A stretch of DNA of 64,000 nt, from assembly GCA_032162705.1 (NCBI GenBank), contig JAVRON010000088.1:51909-115908 (forward strand). The letters are read 5' to 3'. A program made the translations under genes and the position numbers. The notes beneath the pieces were generated by a model, which was given only the letters and a program-made list of their open reading frames with translations, was not told where the DNA came from and did not search any database. How positions within the stretch are numbered: position 1 is the stretch's first letter; each line of letters opens with the position of its first letter. This document shows positions 10,701-19,277 of the stretch, in pieces. Source of the stretch: QHXN01 sp032162705 (GTDB lineage Bacteria > Acidobacteriota > Blastocatellia > Pyrinomonadales > Pyrinomonadaceae).

Positions 10701-11907
10701 CGACGCGCTCTCTGTCGTCAAGCTGCGCGGCAGCGGCAGCGCGGCGCATGACGAACTGCCTTCGAGGGTCGAACTGATCGCGGACGAAGAGTTAGAACTC
10801 TGTTTGCAGCGCGACGCGCTGTGCGTCGTCACGGGCGCGACAGTGTGGAGCGCGTACAAGGGAATGAAGAAGGCTGGCGGCGTCATTCGCCCGTGGTTCG
10901 ATGTCGTGCTCGTTGACGAGGCTTCGCAGATGCGCCTGCCGGATGCGCTCGTCGCGTTCGGGGCGAGCAAGGCGCATTCAAACATCATCCTCGCAGGCGA
11001 CGACCAGCAGCTACCGCCGATCATTCACGGGACTTATCCGGAAGCGCACGAGCACATGCTCAGTTCCGTCTTCGCCTTCATGCGACGGCAGGTTGAAGAG
11101 GCGAGTGAGAGCGATCCGACGATTGAGGCGCGGAAACTTTTTCAACTCGAAGAGAACTTCCGCATGAACGAGCCACTGACCGCTTACCCGCGCGATGTCC
11201 TTTATCGCGGACGTTTCAAGTCAACTCGTCCCGACATCCGCATCCACACCGCGCCCGCGCTTGACGAAGCGAGCGAGGAGTTGCTGGACGTTCTGCTGCA
11301 CCCGTCGCGCGCCGTCGTACTCTGCTGGTACACGCCGCCGCGAAGTTTCACAGCGCGTAACCCAATCGAAGCGGAACTGGTCGCGCTGCTGACGGACAGA
11401 CTCAGCCAAACTTTGTTGCGGGAGTTGCCAGACAAGACTCTACGGCCCTACACGCCCGCCGAGTTCGCGCGGCACGGACTGGCCGTACTCTCGCCGCACC
11501 GCGCACAGAACAGCGCCATCCGCCAGGCGCTGGCGCGGCGCGGGTTCGACGACGGGCACAAGAGGCCGATGCCGCTTGTGGACACGGTCGAAAAGTTGCA
11601 GGGCAAAGAGCGCGAAGTGATCCTCGTCTCTTACGGCGTGGCCGATGAAGAATACGCGACCGCCGAAGCGAAGTTTCTCTTGAGCCGCAATCGCTTCAAC
11701 GTCGCGGCTACGCGCGCCGAGCGAAAGCTGATCGTCATCTGTTCCGACACTGTGCTCGACGTTGTGCCGACAGACCGGCGCATCCTGCTTGAGGCGATGA
11801 TGCTCAAAGAGTTTCGCCAGTATTGCAACGATGGTCTTTTGCAAAGACTTTGGACATCAGCGGAAGGCGACGAAGTGACGCTCAATATTCAGTGGAAAGG
11901 GTTTTGA
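7702..11907 (+). CDS. Cas4/RecB-like nuclease fused to a Dna2/Upf1-type SF1 helicase
   Basis: This 1401-residue protein appears to cut and unwind DNA. The N-terminal PD-(D/E)XK nuclease has WDFK (D177, K179) and Q191xxxY195. Four cysteines (C26, then C265, C268 and C274) match the Fe-S cluster layout of Cas4, AddB and Dna2. The C-terminal superfamily 1 helicase has Walker A GPPGTGKT (K948), Walker B VDEAS (D1072), motif III GDDQQLPP (from 1099) and the late ATRAERKL motif. The middle region (about 430-520) is charged and probably coiled. The layout matches TM0106-type RecB-like nuclease/helicase proteins. It is flanked by a truncated WYL regulator and a broken adenine methylase gene, so a defence or repair role is plausible but not shown. 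Confidence 0.88.
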   Translation: MTKASQTPQKFRLTASHIAKYFANRCERNFRWNTVAAPLRGKTGIGWNVPHKRRAHSRPGIALLMEAGNFFEGDHVQALIDLHGAGAVLTEGVERTKGACKVNDLPLSKFVERFQSEPFPQFVAQLEIIFDEAQEARLLQQFDLDPARVTLGRALPDLLEVLPPLNAGGRSRLRIWDFKASQKARHDHYVQVAYYSFILAHAIKEARLENVEVDVDLAVICSREGEEPFELRPYRLAVDDFLRHRADSVLQTPAADAHFHVTDHCAMCENMDHCRAESDAHFDLSRVANISSESKRHLRQSGIHTHRELAVVEGVERIAGLQTLSHDLSLNLARYIATAQALEDGAPRSLHATTLLMPRYEDVRVVLCAEQDAVTGTCFALGFKSYEGWDEANGKADGDEQVFIAREPDSEAAILLEFLRALNELLRRVDAANREIAGRSIDDVLSVQAAQAELARAEEAEAEHKRTCPTLRKTNPQYESLTAERNDLKECLKQAKAAHKQARRDAAWELRKQQRSLHFYVYDGIDLFVLRGLVERHLFAEEPAELLTEVTHLLRLFPPSSVMQDAETFRTMPGTVVTQALRTLVALPTPYVLDLKTVSEMYRPLGAEGEEKGYTFHPRYGFGWDFSSQVAYERIHDVWRNEVFRPDARNPERNLSPDDIYEQIGVTVRSKLRATDSVIRRLKQDFREQLMLRKEPFLLYSEFDPLNLRTLEALRAFSMLESSFAELAVKHLHSLPVEDRAAKFVCIRNLQYVPDGDGADNSLWFTFDAASKDVKFEVGDFNLIVTPEERPEILLGDVDGKLFESNWGRAAPFKVTLVEYDLQATPPRVRLLPENPEKFREHLDLSKPCALDQLYTDFTSHRILSVLRELQENPRHALHIHSLLREGQLDGWQPVVRETSGIEHLFRERIAQSGRDPGAFLNEGQWQAWRGVFDEPLTLIWGPPGTGKTHTVAHILAGYALAAQVEQRPLRILVTAFTHHAIVNVLRKLAELADGYGFAPDALSVVKLRGSGSAAHDELPSRVELIADEELELCLQRDALCVVTGATVWSAYKGMKKAGGVIRPWFDVVLVDEASQMRLPDALVAFGASKAHSNIILAGDDQQLPPIIHGTYPEAHEHMLSSVFAFMRRQVEEASESDPTIEARKLFQLEENFRMNEPLTAYPRDVLYRGRFKSTRPDIRIHTAPALDEASEELLDVLLHPSRAVVLCWYTPPRSFTARNPIEAELVALLTDRLSQTLLRELPDKTLRPYTPAEFARHGLAVLSPHRAQNSAIRQALARRGFDDGHKRPMPLVDTVEKLQGKEREVILVSYGVADEEYATAEAKFLLSRNRFNVAATRAERKLIVICSDTVLDVVPTDRRILLEAMMLKEFRQYCNDGLLQRLWTSAEGDEVTLNIQWKGF

Positions 11908-11944
11908 AGCTATTAAACATCTTACTTCGTGACCGGGAAAACGT

Positions 11945-12149
11945 GTGCCCCCAACAACTCGCTTAAAAGGAAAATCAAAGCAGCCGAGGAAAGCGTTTGC
12001 GCGCCGCAACGCATCAATTCTTTCGCCACTGCGTTATCCGGGCGGCAAGAGGCGGCTGGCCGGATACATCGCCGCGACGATTCGGCTGAACGGCCTGCGC
12101 CCTAAACTCTTTGTCGAGCCGTTCGCGGGAGGCGCAAGCGTCGCTCTGG
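11945..12149 (+). pseudogene. N-terminal fragment of a DNA adenine methylase (D12/Dam class)
   Basis: The first 68 codons read as the start of an N6-adenine methylase. LSPLRYPGGKRRLAGYI is the family's N-terminal motif and LFVEPFAGGASVAL is the SAM-binding motif I (FxGGxS type). Right after SVAL the sequence changes to an unrelated PEGA-like domain in the same frame. The catalytic DPPY motif and the rest of the roughly 270-residue enzyme are lost. It starts with GTG 37 bases after the nuclease-helicase stop, so it was probably in the same operon. The fragment cannot be an active methylase. Confidence 0.72.
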
Positions 12150-13104
12150 TAACGGTGAGGTGCAGCATGCCCGGTTGCGCCATGACGGTGGACGGGAAGT
12201 TGCGCGGGATTACGAACGACAACGGCGACCTGCTCGTCGAAGGCGTGCCGCAGGGGCCGCGCATCATCGCCATCAGCAAGCAGGGCTACCTTGATGACAA
12301 CCATCTCGTCAATGTTAACCCTGACGCCGCCGTGCAGCAGGAAGTGTTGCTGACGCTCAAGGTCATACCCGCGCAGCTTTCGATCACGGCGAACGTCGCG
12401 CGCGCATACTCGTGGACAGTGAGGGAAGCCCGCGCCCGCTTACGACGGAGCCGATCCTGCTCGCGCCCGGCCCGCACCGCGTCGAAGTGGACGTGCTCGG
12501 CTACGCGCGCGCCGCGCTTGAGTTGGCAACCGCGCCCGGCGAGACGCTGAAGAAGTCGGTCGCGCTCGAACGTCTGCCTGTTGCCGAGCTAACCGCGCGG
12601 GCCGAAGCCGCCTTCCGCGCGCGCGCCTACGAGGACGTGTTAACGCTCTGCGGGTGTCTTCGAGGCGGACGCGAACGCGCCCGCGGCGAACCGGCTGGCG
12701 GGGATGGTGTACGTGGCGCGGCAGGAATTCGCTAAAGCCGAGCCTTACCTGTCGCGCGCGCTCGCGGGCGGCGAAACGGTGGAGTTACATGTGCGCCGTC
12801 ACTCGCGCGAGGACTTCGACCTTCTAAAGGGGCATGACTTCTGTGAGGGCTTCCTTTACCTCGGCAAGAGCGATGTCGAGTATCGGGGCAGACAGGTGAC
12901 GACCGAGAACTTCAAAGTCCCTTATACGCAGGTGCAGATCGTCGGCGTGCAACTGAAGAAGAGTGTGGCTGTTTACCTCGGCACGAAGATTTCAGACACG
13001 CATGGCAAAAACAGGATTACAACTTTTATAGCTTCGACAGGGAGTTGACGGCGGCGGGTCGCCCCTACCTCGAAATGATTCAGCGCCTCGTGCACGCATA
13101 TTAA
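12150..13104 (+). pseudogene. PEGA/TPR-domain protein, broken by three frameshifts
   Basis: Joining three frames gives a continuous protein. A PEGA-like repeat (VTVRCSMPGCAMTVDGK, then GPRIIAISKQGY) is followed by a second PEGA repeat (ARILVDSEGSP, HRVEVDVLGYA). Next are a TPR-like stretch (ARAEAAFRARAYEDVLTL, VARQEFAKAEPYLSRAL) and a C-terminal domain ending DRELTAAGRPYLEMIQRLV and TAA. Shifts lie near 12395 (in a CGCGCG run), 12650 (GGG) and 13010 (AAAAA). The original start is missing, and the 5' end is fused to the methylase fragment. Three breaks within 950 bases suggest real decay, although runs at each site leave room for sequencing error. Confidence 0.7.
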
Positions 13105-13240
13105 TCGCGCAGGATGCGAAGCCATTTCCATCGTCATGTTACCCTTATTACAGGATGAAGGGGCAGTGATTACTTTTAGACCACTACCAATCATTTATTC
13201 CTTAGACTTTATCGTCATACTTGGCGGGAAGTTGGCGCGA

Positions 13241-13405
<165 letters not shown>

Positions 13406-13578
13406 TAATTTTTTTCAAGCTCAACCAGTTAGAGGGTTAACGCTTTCGGCGTCCCTTCACACGCCCAGCGCCACTCAGCGCGAAGTTGGCGCGCTCTCCA
13501 GAATGGCGAGCTTCCACACTTCCTCAACCTAGACGAGTTGTCTCACGTCTACTCTCCGGTATCCTTTCCCGCTAAAGA

Positions 13579-13608
13579 TTGACTTAGGAGCTACGGGTGT
13601 TGTTAATT
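13579..13608 (+). promoter_or_regulatory. Possible sigma70-like promoter
   Basis: TTGACT at 13579-13584 and TTAATT at 13603-13608 are 18 bases apart, about 55 bases before the ATG of the secreted HExxH gene. The region is locally AT-richer than its surroundings. The match is moderate and unsupported by other data. Confidence 0.3.
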
Positions 13609-13663
13609 ACGGCCTACCGAATCGTAAAGTGGGCGGCGTAAAAGTTATGGGGGAAATTGCTTG

Positions 13664-14587
13664 ATGAAAGTGCTACGTTTCATCCGGTGCGTCGTGCCTC
13701 TCAGTACCTTGCTCTGGTGTGCGCTGCCTGCGCGGCTCAGCGCGCAACAGCAGGCATCCGAATATATCCCGGAAGGACTCAAAGCGGTTCAACTGCCCCT
13801 CCGTCGCCCTGCCCTACCGGACATCAACCCCGCGACTTTCTTCTCGCCACACCGCCCCACCGAAGCCATTGATTCCGCAAGGGGTGGAGTAGAGCCTGGT
13901 TCGTCTGTGGGGGGCATTAAGGAGATCATCCCGGACAAGTATGCAGAGAGATACCTCTACTGGAAAAACGAGTTCCTCTCTACGGAATCGGGACGCGCAC
14001 AGTGGGAGTTGTATAACGGGCGGGCGCATTTCATCCTGACTATCACCGTGACCTGCGACAACCCGAAGGGGGCGGGAACGGGGAAGTTCAAGTGGGACGA
14101 TTCGGGCGAACTGATCGCGGCCACTATTACGCTGGGCTGCCGGATAGATGAAGGCTACCCGAAGCCTATCTTTTATCCTGTCATGAGTTCGCTCGACCCG
14201 GGCGACTCTTCGTTAGCCGTCGACAAGAACGTTCTGGCCGCGGCCAAAATCGCGCACGAGTTCGGCCACGTTAAGCACGTCACCGGCGTTGACGGTGTCC
14301 TCTACCGGCTTCAAAACAAGCTGACGCCCCTCTACAACAAAATCCTACTCGGCAACGGGCGGAATACTAACGACCCGAGGCTGCTGGAGTTGGAGAGGCA
14401 GATGAATGGCACCCCTGTGAAGATTCAGCAGGAGCGTGAGCTGTGGGGCGAGGCGAACGCGATGCTATATCTGCGCGAGAGGATCACAGACGGGCGCGAG
14501 CAGCGCGCGCTCTTTAACAGGATAGTACGTAACGTCGAGTTATACGCCAGCGATTACGTCGATAGGTTTGAATCGGCCACTAAATAG
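13664..14587 (+). CDS. Secreted putative zinc metallopeptidase (HExxH)
   Basis: This 307-residue protein has a Sec signal peptide (FIRCVVPLSTLLWCALPARLSAQ) and the motif AHEFGH, giving H198-E199-xx-H202. A downstream Glu in LWGEANAML (E263) could be the third zinc ligand, as in gluzincin-type enzymes. That assignment is inference. The central region has a beta-rich stretch (FILTITVTCDNP). I chose the ATG at 13664 over the TTG at 13661, with GGGGGAA upstream. It stands alone between the tRNA fragment and the convergent transporter gene. I do not recognise a named family, and the substrate is unknown. Confidence 0.7.
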   Translation: MKVLRFIRCVVPLSTLLWCALPARLSAQQQASEYIPEGLKAVQLPLRRPALPDINPATFFSPHRPTEAIDSARGGVEPGSSVGGIKEIIPDKYAERYLYWKNEFLSTESGRAQWELYNGRAHFILTITVTCDNPKGAGTGKFKWDDSGELIAATITLGCRIDEGYPKPIFYPVMSSLDPGDSSLAVDKNVLAAAKIAHEFGHVKHVTGVDGVLYRLQNKLTPLYNKILLGNGRNTNDPRLLELERQMNGTPVKIQQERELWGEANAMLYLRERITDGREQRALFNRIVRNVELYASDYVDRFESATK

Positions 14588-14670
14588 ACGCCTCGCGCGA
14601 AAAGCACTCCTCATGAGGGAGCGCGATGGCGACGGAGTTCACGCGGAGCGTCGGGGAACGCCGACGTTAC

Positions 14671-16059
14671 CTATCCGAACCGGCTCAACACGATCAGCGT
14701 GAGCGTCACGGTGATCGCGCCGCCGATGCGCGTGGCGACCTGCGCGAACGGCATCAGCATCATGCGGTTGGAGGCAGTCAGAATCGCCACGTCGCCCGTG
14801 CCGCCCTGGCCGCTGTGCGTGGCGTTGATGATGGCCGTCTCTATCGGGTACATCTTCAGCCAGCGCCCGACCACGAATCCCGTCGCCATGAGTGAGGCGA
14901 CCGTCGCGACGATGGTGATGATGTTAGCCGGGTGGAAGGCCGCCATGAGCTTGTCCCAAGGCGTGATGGCTACGCCCACGAGGAAGAGCAACGGGTAGAC
15001 CACGGCTGTGTGGAAGAACTTAAAGACGATGAAGGCTCCCTCCTGTAGCTTCGGCGACGCCGCGCGCGCCAGCTTCACGATCACCGCGATGAAGAGCATC
15101 GCGACCGGCGCGGGCAGCCCCGTCAGGTTGTAGCAGAGCACGCCGAGCAGGTAGAGCGAGATAGCCATCACCCCGGCTGCGGCGATGTGGCTCACGTCCA
15201 TGTTGCCCGTGATCTCCTCCTGCTTCGGATCCATCTTGTCGTGCTCGCCCGGCTGCAAGCGCCCCTCGCCTGTGAGGTGCGGGTAGCGCTTGCCGACAAA
15301 GTTCAACAGCCCCGCCAGAAGGATCGCCGTCAAACTGCCGAGCATCACGGGCGGCAACACCTGCGCGAATATCTCGCCCTGGTCTTGATTCAGAATCTGT
15401 GCGTAGCCCGTCGAGAGCGGGATCGCGCCCTCGCCAACGCCGCCCGCCATGATCGGGACGACGGTGAAGAAGAAAGTGTGACGCGCACCCATCCCCAGCG
15501 CTGTTCCGACGAGCGTGCCGACGATGGCGGCGACCACCGAACCCGCGGCGAGCGGTACGAAAATCTTTAGGAAGCCCTTAATGAGAACCTGCCTGTCCAT
15601 GCCGAGGATGCTCCCGACGATGATGGCAGTGATGAACAGGTAGAGGAAATTAGTGTTTTTGTAGAAGTCGGTCACCGGCTGGACGACAATGGTCGGCAGC
15701 AGGTGGTAGAAGACGAGTGCGGACGGGATGAACGTAGCGAAGATGGCCGGCCCCCCGATGCTGCGCAGCACGGGGATGCGCTTGCCGATCTCGGCACAGG
15801 TGAACCCGCCGACCACCATGATGGCGAGCACCATCGAGATTTCGCCGGAGACTTTGCCGATGAGCACGGAGGCCACCAGCACCGCGACGAGCAGCAGGTA
15901 GACCGGCAGGGGGACAATGCCGATCCTGAATTCCATCAGTCTCCACCAGCCGTCGGGCCAGAAGCCTGTGGAAGTCTTTTCAGGCAGGCTCGCCGCGGCC
16001 AGCGGAGATGCGCTCGCGGCCAGCGGCGGACTGGCTGTGTTTGTTGATTCGATTGCCAT
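14671..16059 (-). CDS. 2-hydroxycarboxylate (citrate/malate) transporter, 2HCT family
   Basis: This 462-residue inner-membrane transporter takes up citrate, malate or a similar hydroxy acid, probably with sodium or protons. The two Gly-rich re-entrant-loop motifs typical of the family are present: MAGGVGEGAIPLS in the first half and HSGQGGTGDVAIL in the second. About eleven hydrophobic segments can be counted, and the length matches CitS/CitP. A 45-residue Ala/Ser/Pro-rich cytoplasmic N-terminus precedes the first segment. GAGGACTA stands just before the ATG. It follows an OmpR-type regulator gene on the same strand with a gap of about 160 bases, so that regulator may control it. The exact substrate cannot be told from sequence. 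Confidence 0.88.
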   Translation of the reverse strand: MAIESTNTASPPLAASASPLAAASLPEKTSTGFWPDGWWRLMEFRIGIVPLPVYLLLVAVLVASVLIGKVSGEISMVLAIMVVGGFTCAEIGKRIPVLRSIGGPAIFATFIPSALVFYHLLPTIVVQPVTDFYKNTNFLYLFITAIIVGSILGMDRQVLIKGFLKIFVPLAAGSVVAAIVGTLVGTALGMGARHTFFFTVVPIMAGGVGEGAIPLSTGYAQILNQDQGEIFAQVLPPVMLGSLTAILLAGLLNFVGKRYPHLTGEGRLQPGEHDKMDPKQEEITGNMDVSHIAAAGVMAISLYLLGVLCYNLTGLPAPVAMLFIAVIVKLARAASPKLQEGAFIVFKFFHTAVVYPLLFLVGVAITPWDKLMAAFHPANIITIVATVASLMATGFVVGRWLKMYPIETAIINATHSGQGGTGDVAILTASNRMMLMPFAQVATRIGGAITVTLTLIVLSRFG

Positions 16060-16216
16060 TAGTCCTCAGTGCCGTTCCTTTGAGCGTATTCAGGGCAGAA
16101 TCTCACGGGCATTCCCCACACTTCATAAAAACAGCGGCGAGGGTAACACCGCGAAGTTAAATTGATGATGAACGGCGAAGCCTTGGAGGTAGTCGGCGAG
16201 CGAGCGCCGCAGGCGG

Positions 16217-16918
16217 CTATCGTTGGCCTTGGGATACGGCAGGTGCACTTGAAATCATATAACCCTCGCCGCGGGAAGTGTGAAGGAGGGATCGCTCGAA
16301 ACCTTCGTCTATCTTCTTACGCAGGCGGTTCACGTAAACGTCTATCACGTTGGAGAACGGATCGAAATCGTTCTCCCAGACGTGCTCCGCTATGGCCTCG
16401 CGGCCGAGAATCTGCCCGGGGTGAAGCATCAGCATTTCGAGCAGCGCATACTCTTTGGCCGTCAGACGAATCAGGCGACCCCCACGGGAGGCGGTGTGGT
16501 TAAGTATGTTCAGCTTCAGGTCTGCGACCTCAATGGTCTGAGGCCGCCCTGTCTGCAACTGCGCACGCCTCAGCAACGCACGCAGGCGGGCCAAAAGGAT
16601 GGTAAAGTCGAACGGCTTCGTCAGATAATCGTCGGCCCCGCAGTTCAGGCCGCAGATGATATCCTCAACGTCGTCCATCCCCGTCAGCAGCAGGACGGGA
16701 GCGCGAAAAGATTTTTCTCTTAGTTCGCGGCAGACGGAGAAACCATCTTTGGCCGGGAGTTTGACATCCAGGATGGCGAGGTCATAGCTGTGTACTGCCG
16801 CGTTGTATAAAGCCTGACTCCCGTCGTCGGCAACGTCCACCGCGTAGCCGTGTTCGCGCAGGCCCTTCGAGATGATCCGGGCTACGTCGGGGTCGTCTTC
16901 GGCTAGTAGGATTCTCAT
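16217..16918 (-). CDS. OmpR-family response regulator (orphan paralogue)
   Basis: The receiver domain has the acidic pair E7/D8/D9, phosphoacceptor D51 (LAILDVKLP), Thr in LLLTGMDD and Lys in LTKPFDF. The C-terminal winged helix (about 128-225) has the typical RLTAKEYALLEMLMLHPGQ and RRKIDEGFE-like elements. It is closely similar to the regulator at 18573-19277, so the two are recent paralogues. No kinase gene is adjacent in its own unit; the nearest, at 17204-18598, lies 285 bases upstream on the same strand. The gene may read into the citrate-type transporter downstream. SD-like GAGGCA precedes the ATG. Confidence 0.93.
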   Translation of the reverse strand: MRILLAEDDPDVARIISKGLREHGYAVDVADDGSQALYNAAVHSYDLAILDVKLPAKDGFSVCRELREKSFRAPVLLLTGMDDVEDIICGLNCGADDYLTKPFDFTILLARLRALLRRAQLQTGRPQTIEVADLKLNILNHTASRGGRLIRLTAKEYALLEMLMLHPGQILGREAIAEHVWENDFDPFSNVIDVYVNRLRKKIDEGFERSLLHTSRGEGYMISSAPAVSQGQR

Positions 16919-17203
16919 GGGCGTGCCTCAGCGGCTGAATTCGCGCACCGGCGCTGCGGGTTTGGGACGCCCGAGCTACATGTTGGGGAACGCAGGTTTG
17001 AATACGGTGGCTTGGGTGTTCAAAGCGCATTCGCCACTTCCCACCCTTTGGTTTACGTAAAGGAAGTGTGCGCTTTCGCACATATCTCTAGCACAAACAG
17101 GACGGGGTTGCAACGTTCGTTGGGCGGGCGAACAAAACAATTCGGTCTCCGATGACACGCTTCGGCGGCGGGAAAAGACAAACGGTGAGAAAGATGGAAG
17201 AAG

Positions 17204-18598
17204 TTAAAGCGGGAGGGAGACAGTGAAGGTGCTGCCGTTGTTCGCTTCGCTGACTAAATTGACGGAGCCGCGGTGGGCTTCAGCCGCGAGTTTAACGATG
17301 GAGAGGCCCAGTCCGCTGCCTCCGCTGGCGCGCGTGCGCGAATCCTCCACGCGGTAGAAGCGGTCGAACACACGCTCGATACTCTCCGGCGGAATGCCGA
17401 TGCCCGTGTCCGAAACCACCAGCCGCGCGCACGACTCCTCGCACAAGAACTTGACGGAGACCGATCCGCCAGCGGGCGTGTAGCGAATCGCGTTGTCAAT
17501 TAAGTTGACGATCATCCTTCTGAGAAGCTCTTCGTTACCCTTGAACATTACGTCTTCGCCCGCTTCGTAAGTGAACCGTATGCCCTTGAGGGCGGCGAGC
17601 GACTGCGCGCCCTGGCAGGACTCCTCCACCAAGTCATTCAGGTAAAGCTCTTCCATGCGCCAGTTCTGCTCACCGGCGTCGGCGCGCGCCAGCGCCAGCA
17701 TATCGCTCACAATGCGCGCCGAACGTTTGGCCTGGTCGCGTATGATGCTGAGGGACTGCCTGTAGTCACTGACCGTGCCGCTGTTCGACAGCGACACCTC
17801 GGCCTCTCCCTGTATGATGGTGAGGGGTGTGCGCAGCTCGTGCGAGGCATCGGCCATGAATTCGCGCATCACGCGGAAAGAGATGTCCAGCCTTGAGAGG
17901 AGTGCGTTGAAGACACTTGCCAGGCGGCCCAATTCGTCTTCGGGGTTCGTGATCTTCAGGCGCTCGTTCAGATTCTTCGCGCTGATTTGCTCGGCATGCT
18001 CTGAGATGGTGACAACAGGCAACAGACTCTTCTTGGCGAGGAGGAATCCGCCGGCCGCCGTTAAGATGAGCGCCGCGGGCAGGCCGAACAGGATAATCCT
18101 CCGCATGTGCCATATCTCGCCCTCCAGCTTGTCCAGCGGCTCCAACTCCGCAACCACGTAGTTGGTGCCGTCCACCCGGAAGGGCACCATCACCAGACGC
18201 TTCTTCATCACCTCCTCGGTGACGAATATAGGCTCTTTAATCTCCCCTAGCGCGTTCGGAATCTTCGCCGAAGCCACCGCCGCCGTGACATCTTCGCCGC
18301 TTGCGGCGAGCAGTTGACCTTCCCGGAAAATCGCGGCGGTCTCTCTGCCTTCACGCAACCCCTCGATGGCCTCTTCGGCCCCCTCTATGACGTTGTCGTG
18401 CTCCGCAAACCTGCTGAACTGGTTAGCTATCGCTTGTGTGGTGCGAAGGATCGAGGCGTCGAAACGCCGGCGCAGGTCAGCAGCTAGTGACGAATAGATG
18501 TAAGTACTGAAGGCAATCAGGAGACTGCCGAACGTCAGCAGATACCATGATGTCAGACGTACCCGGATGCTGCTAAACATGGGAGAAAGTCGGTACAT
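17204..18598 (-). CDS. Sensor histidine kinase with HAMP domain
   Basis: This 464-residue two-span membrane kinase has TM1 at about residues 17-37, a periplasmic sensor of about 130 residues and TM2 at about 168-188. A HAMP linker follows. The dimerisation box has the phospho-accepting H253 (DASHELRTPLT). The ATPase domain shows the N-box (NLIDNAIRYTP), G1 (VSDTGIGIP), FDRFYR and G2 (GGSGLGLSIV). Its start overlaps the end of the upstream regulator gene by 26 bases; a second in-frame Met at residue 7 would reduce the overlap. The pair is translationally coupled and should form one two-component system. The signal is unknown, and the neighbouring carboxylate transporter hints at an organic acid. 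Confidence 0.94.
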   Translation of the reverse strand: MYRLSPMFSSIRVRLTSWYLLTFGSLLIAFSTYIYSSLAADLRRRFDASILRTTQAIANQFSRFAEHDNVIEGAEEAIEGLREGRETAAIFREGQLLAASGEDVTAAVASAKIPNALGEIKEPIFVTEEVMKKRLVMVPFRVDGTNYVVAELEPLDKLEGEIWHMRRIILFGLPAALILTAAGGFLLAKKSLLPVVTISEHAEQISAKNLNERLKITNPEDELGRLASVFNALLSRLDISFRVMREFMADASHELRTPLTIIQGEAEVSLSNSGTVSDYRQSLSIIRDQAKRSARIVSDMLALARADAGEQNWRMEELYLNDLVEESCQGAQSLAALKGIRFTYEAGEDVMFKGNEELLRRMIVNLIDNAIRYTPAGGSVSVKFLCEESCARLVVSDTGIGIPPESIERVFDRFYRVEDSRTRASGGSGLGLSIVKLAAEAHRGSVNLVSEANNGSTFTVSLPL

Positions 18599-19277
18599 CG
18601 GCCGACAGTAGATACCCCTCGCTGCGCCGCGTGTGAATCAGCGGGCGGTCGAACCCGTGATCTATTTTCTTCCGCAACCGCTTGACATAGGCGTCAATGA
18701 TATTGGAGAGCGGGTCGAAGTTCTCGTCCCAGACATGCTCGGCGATTTGCTCGCGACCCAGTATTTGGCCCGCGTGGAGCATCAGCAGTTCGAGCAATGA
18801 GTACTCTTTAGCGGTCAGGCGGATGGGGCTACCGGCGCGAGTCGCCGTGTGATCCACCGTGTCGAGCGAGAGGTCGGCCACACGGAGTACGTTTCCGCGC
18901 AACTGCCTGCTCCTGCGCAGCAGGGCGCGTATGCGCGCGAGGAGCAGTTCGAAGTCGAAGGGCTTCGGCAGGTAGTCGTCGGCCCCGCTGTTGAGTCCGT
19001 TCACAACGTCGTCAGCGCCGTCGAGCGCCGTCAACATCAGGATAGGGGATTGGAACGACTGCTCCCGCAACTCGCCGCAGACGGTTAGCCCGTCTTTCAC
19101 CGGCAGCCGGAGGTCAAGGAGCACGAGGTCATAATCTTTTGCTTGCGCCTGAGTAACGGCCTGCCCGCCGTCGGACGCGATGTCCACCGCGTAACCGTTA
19201 TCCCGAAGACCCCTGGCGATAAAACTAGCCATCAGCGGCTCGTCTTCGACCACTAAAATATTCGTGCTAGGTTCCAT
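18573..19277 (-). CDS. OmpR-family response regulator, partner of the downstream kinase
   Basis: I start this 234-residue regulator at the ATG at 19277 (MEPSTNILVVEDEP); an in-frame TTG and GTG lie 12 and 9 bases upstream. The receiver keeps the acidic pocket, the phospho-accepting Asp in VLLDLRLP (D55 from this start), Thr in LMLTALDG and Lys in LPKPFDF. The winged-helix DNA-binding domain fills the C-terminus (RLTAKEYSLLELLMLHAGQ, YVKRLRKKI). It overlaps the kinase gene, and is divergent from the TonB-dependent receptor gene across about 410 bases. That makes the receptor and its downstream binding-protein array plausible targets. No strong Shine-Dalgarno was seen. Confidence 0.93.
   Translation of the reverse strand: MEPSTNILVVEDEPLMASFIARGLRDNGYAVDIASDGGQAVTQAQAKDYDLVLLDLRLPVKDGLTVCGELREQSFQSPILMLTALDGADDVVNGLNSGADDYLPKPFDFELLLARIRALLRRSRQLRGNVLRVADLSLDTVDHTATRAGSPIRLTAKEYSLLELLMLHAGQILGREQIAEHVWDENFDPLSNIIDAYVKRLRKKIDHGFDRPLIHTRRSEGYLLSADVPTFSHV

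Noticed and set aside
14671..16059. Plus-strand open frames inside the 2HCT transporter gene
   Set aside because: They are antisense shadows of a GC-rich gene. They have no ribosome-binding site and are unlike any protein family I know.
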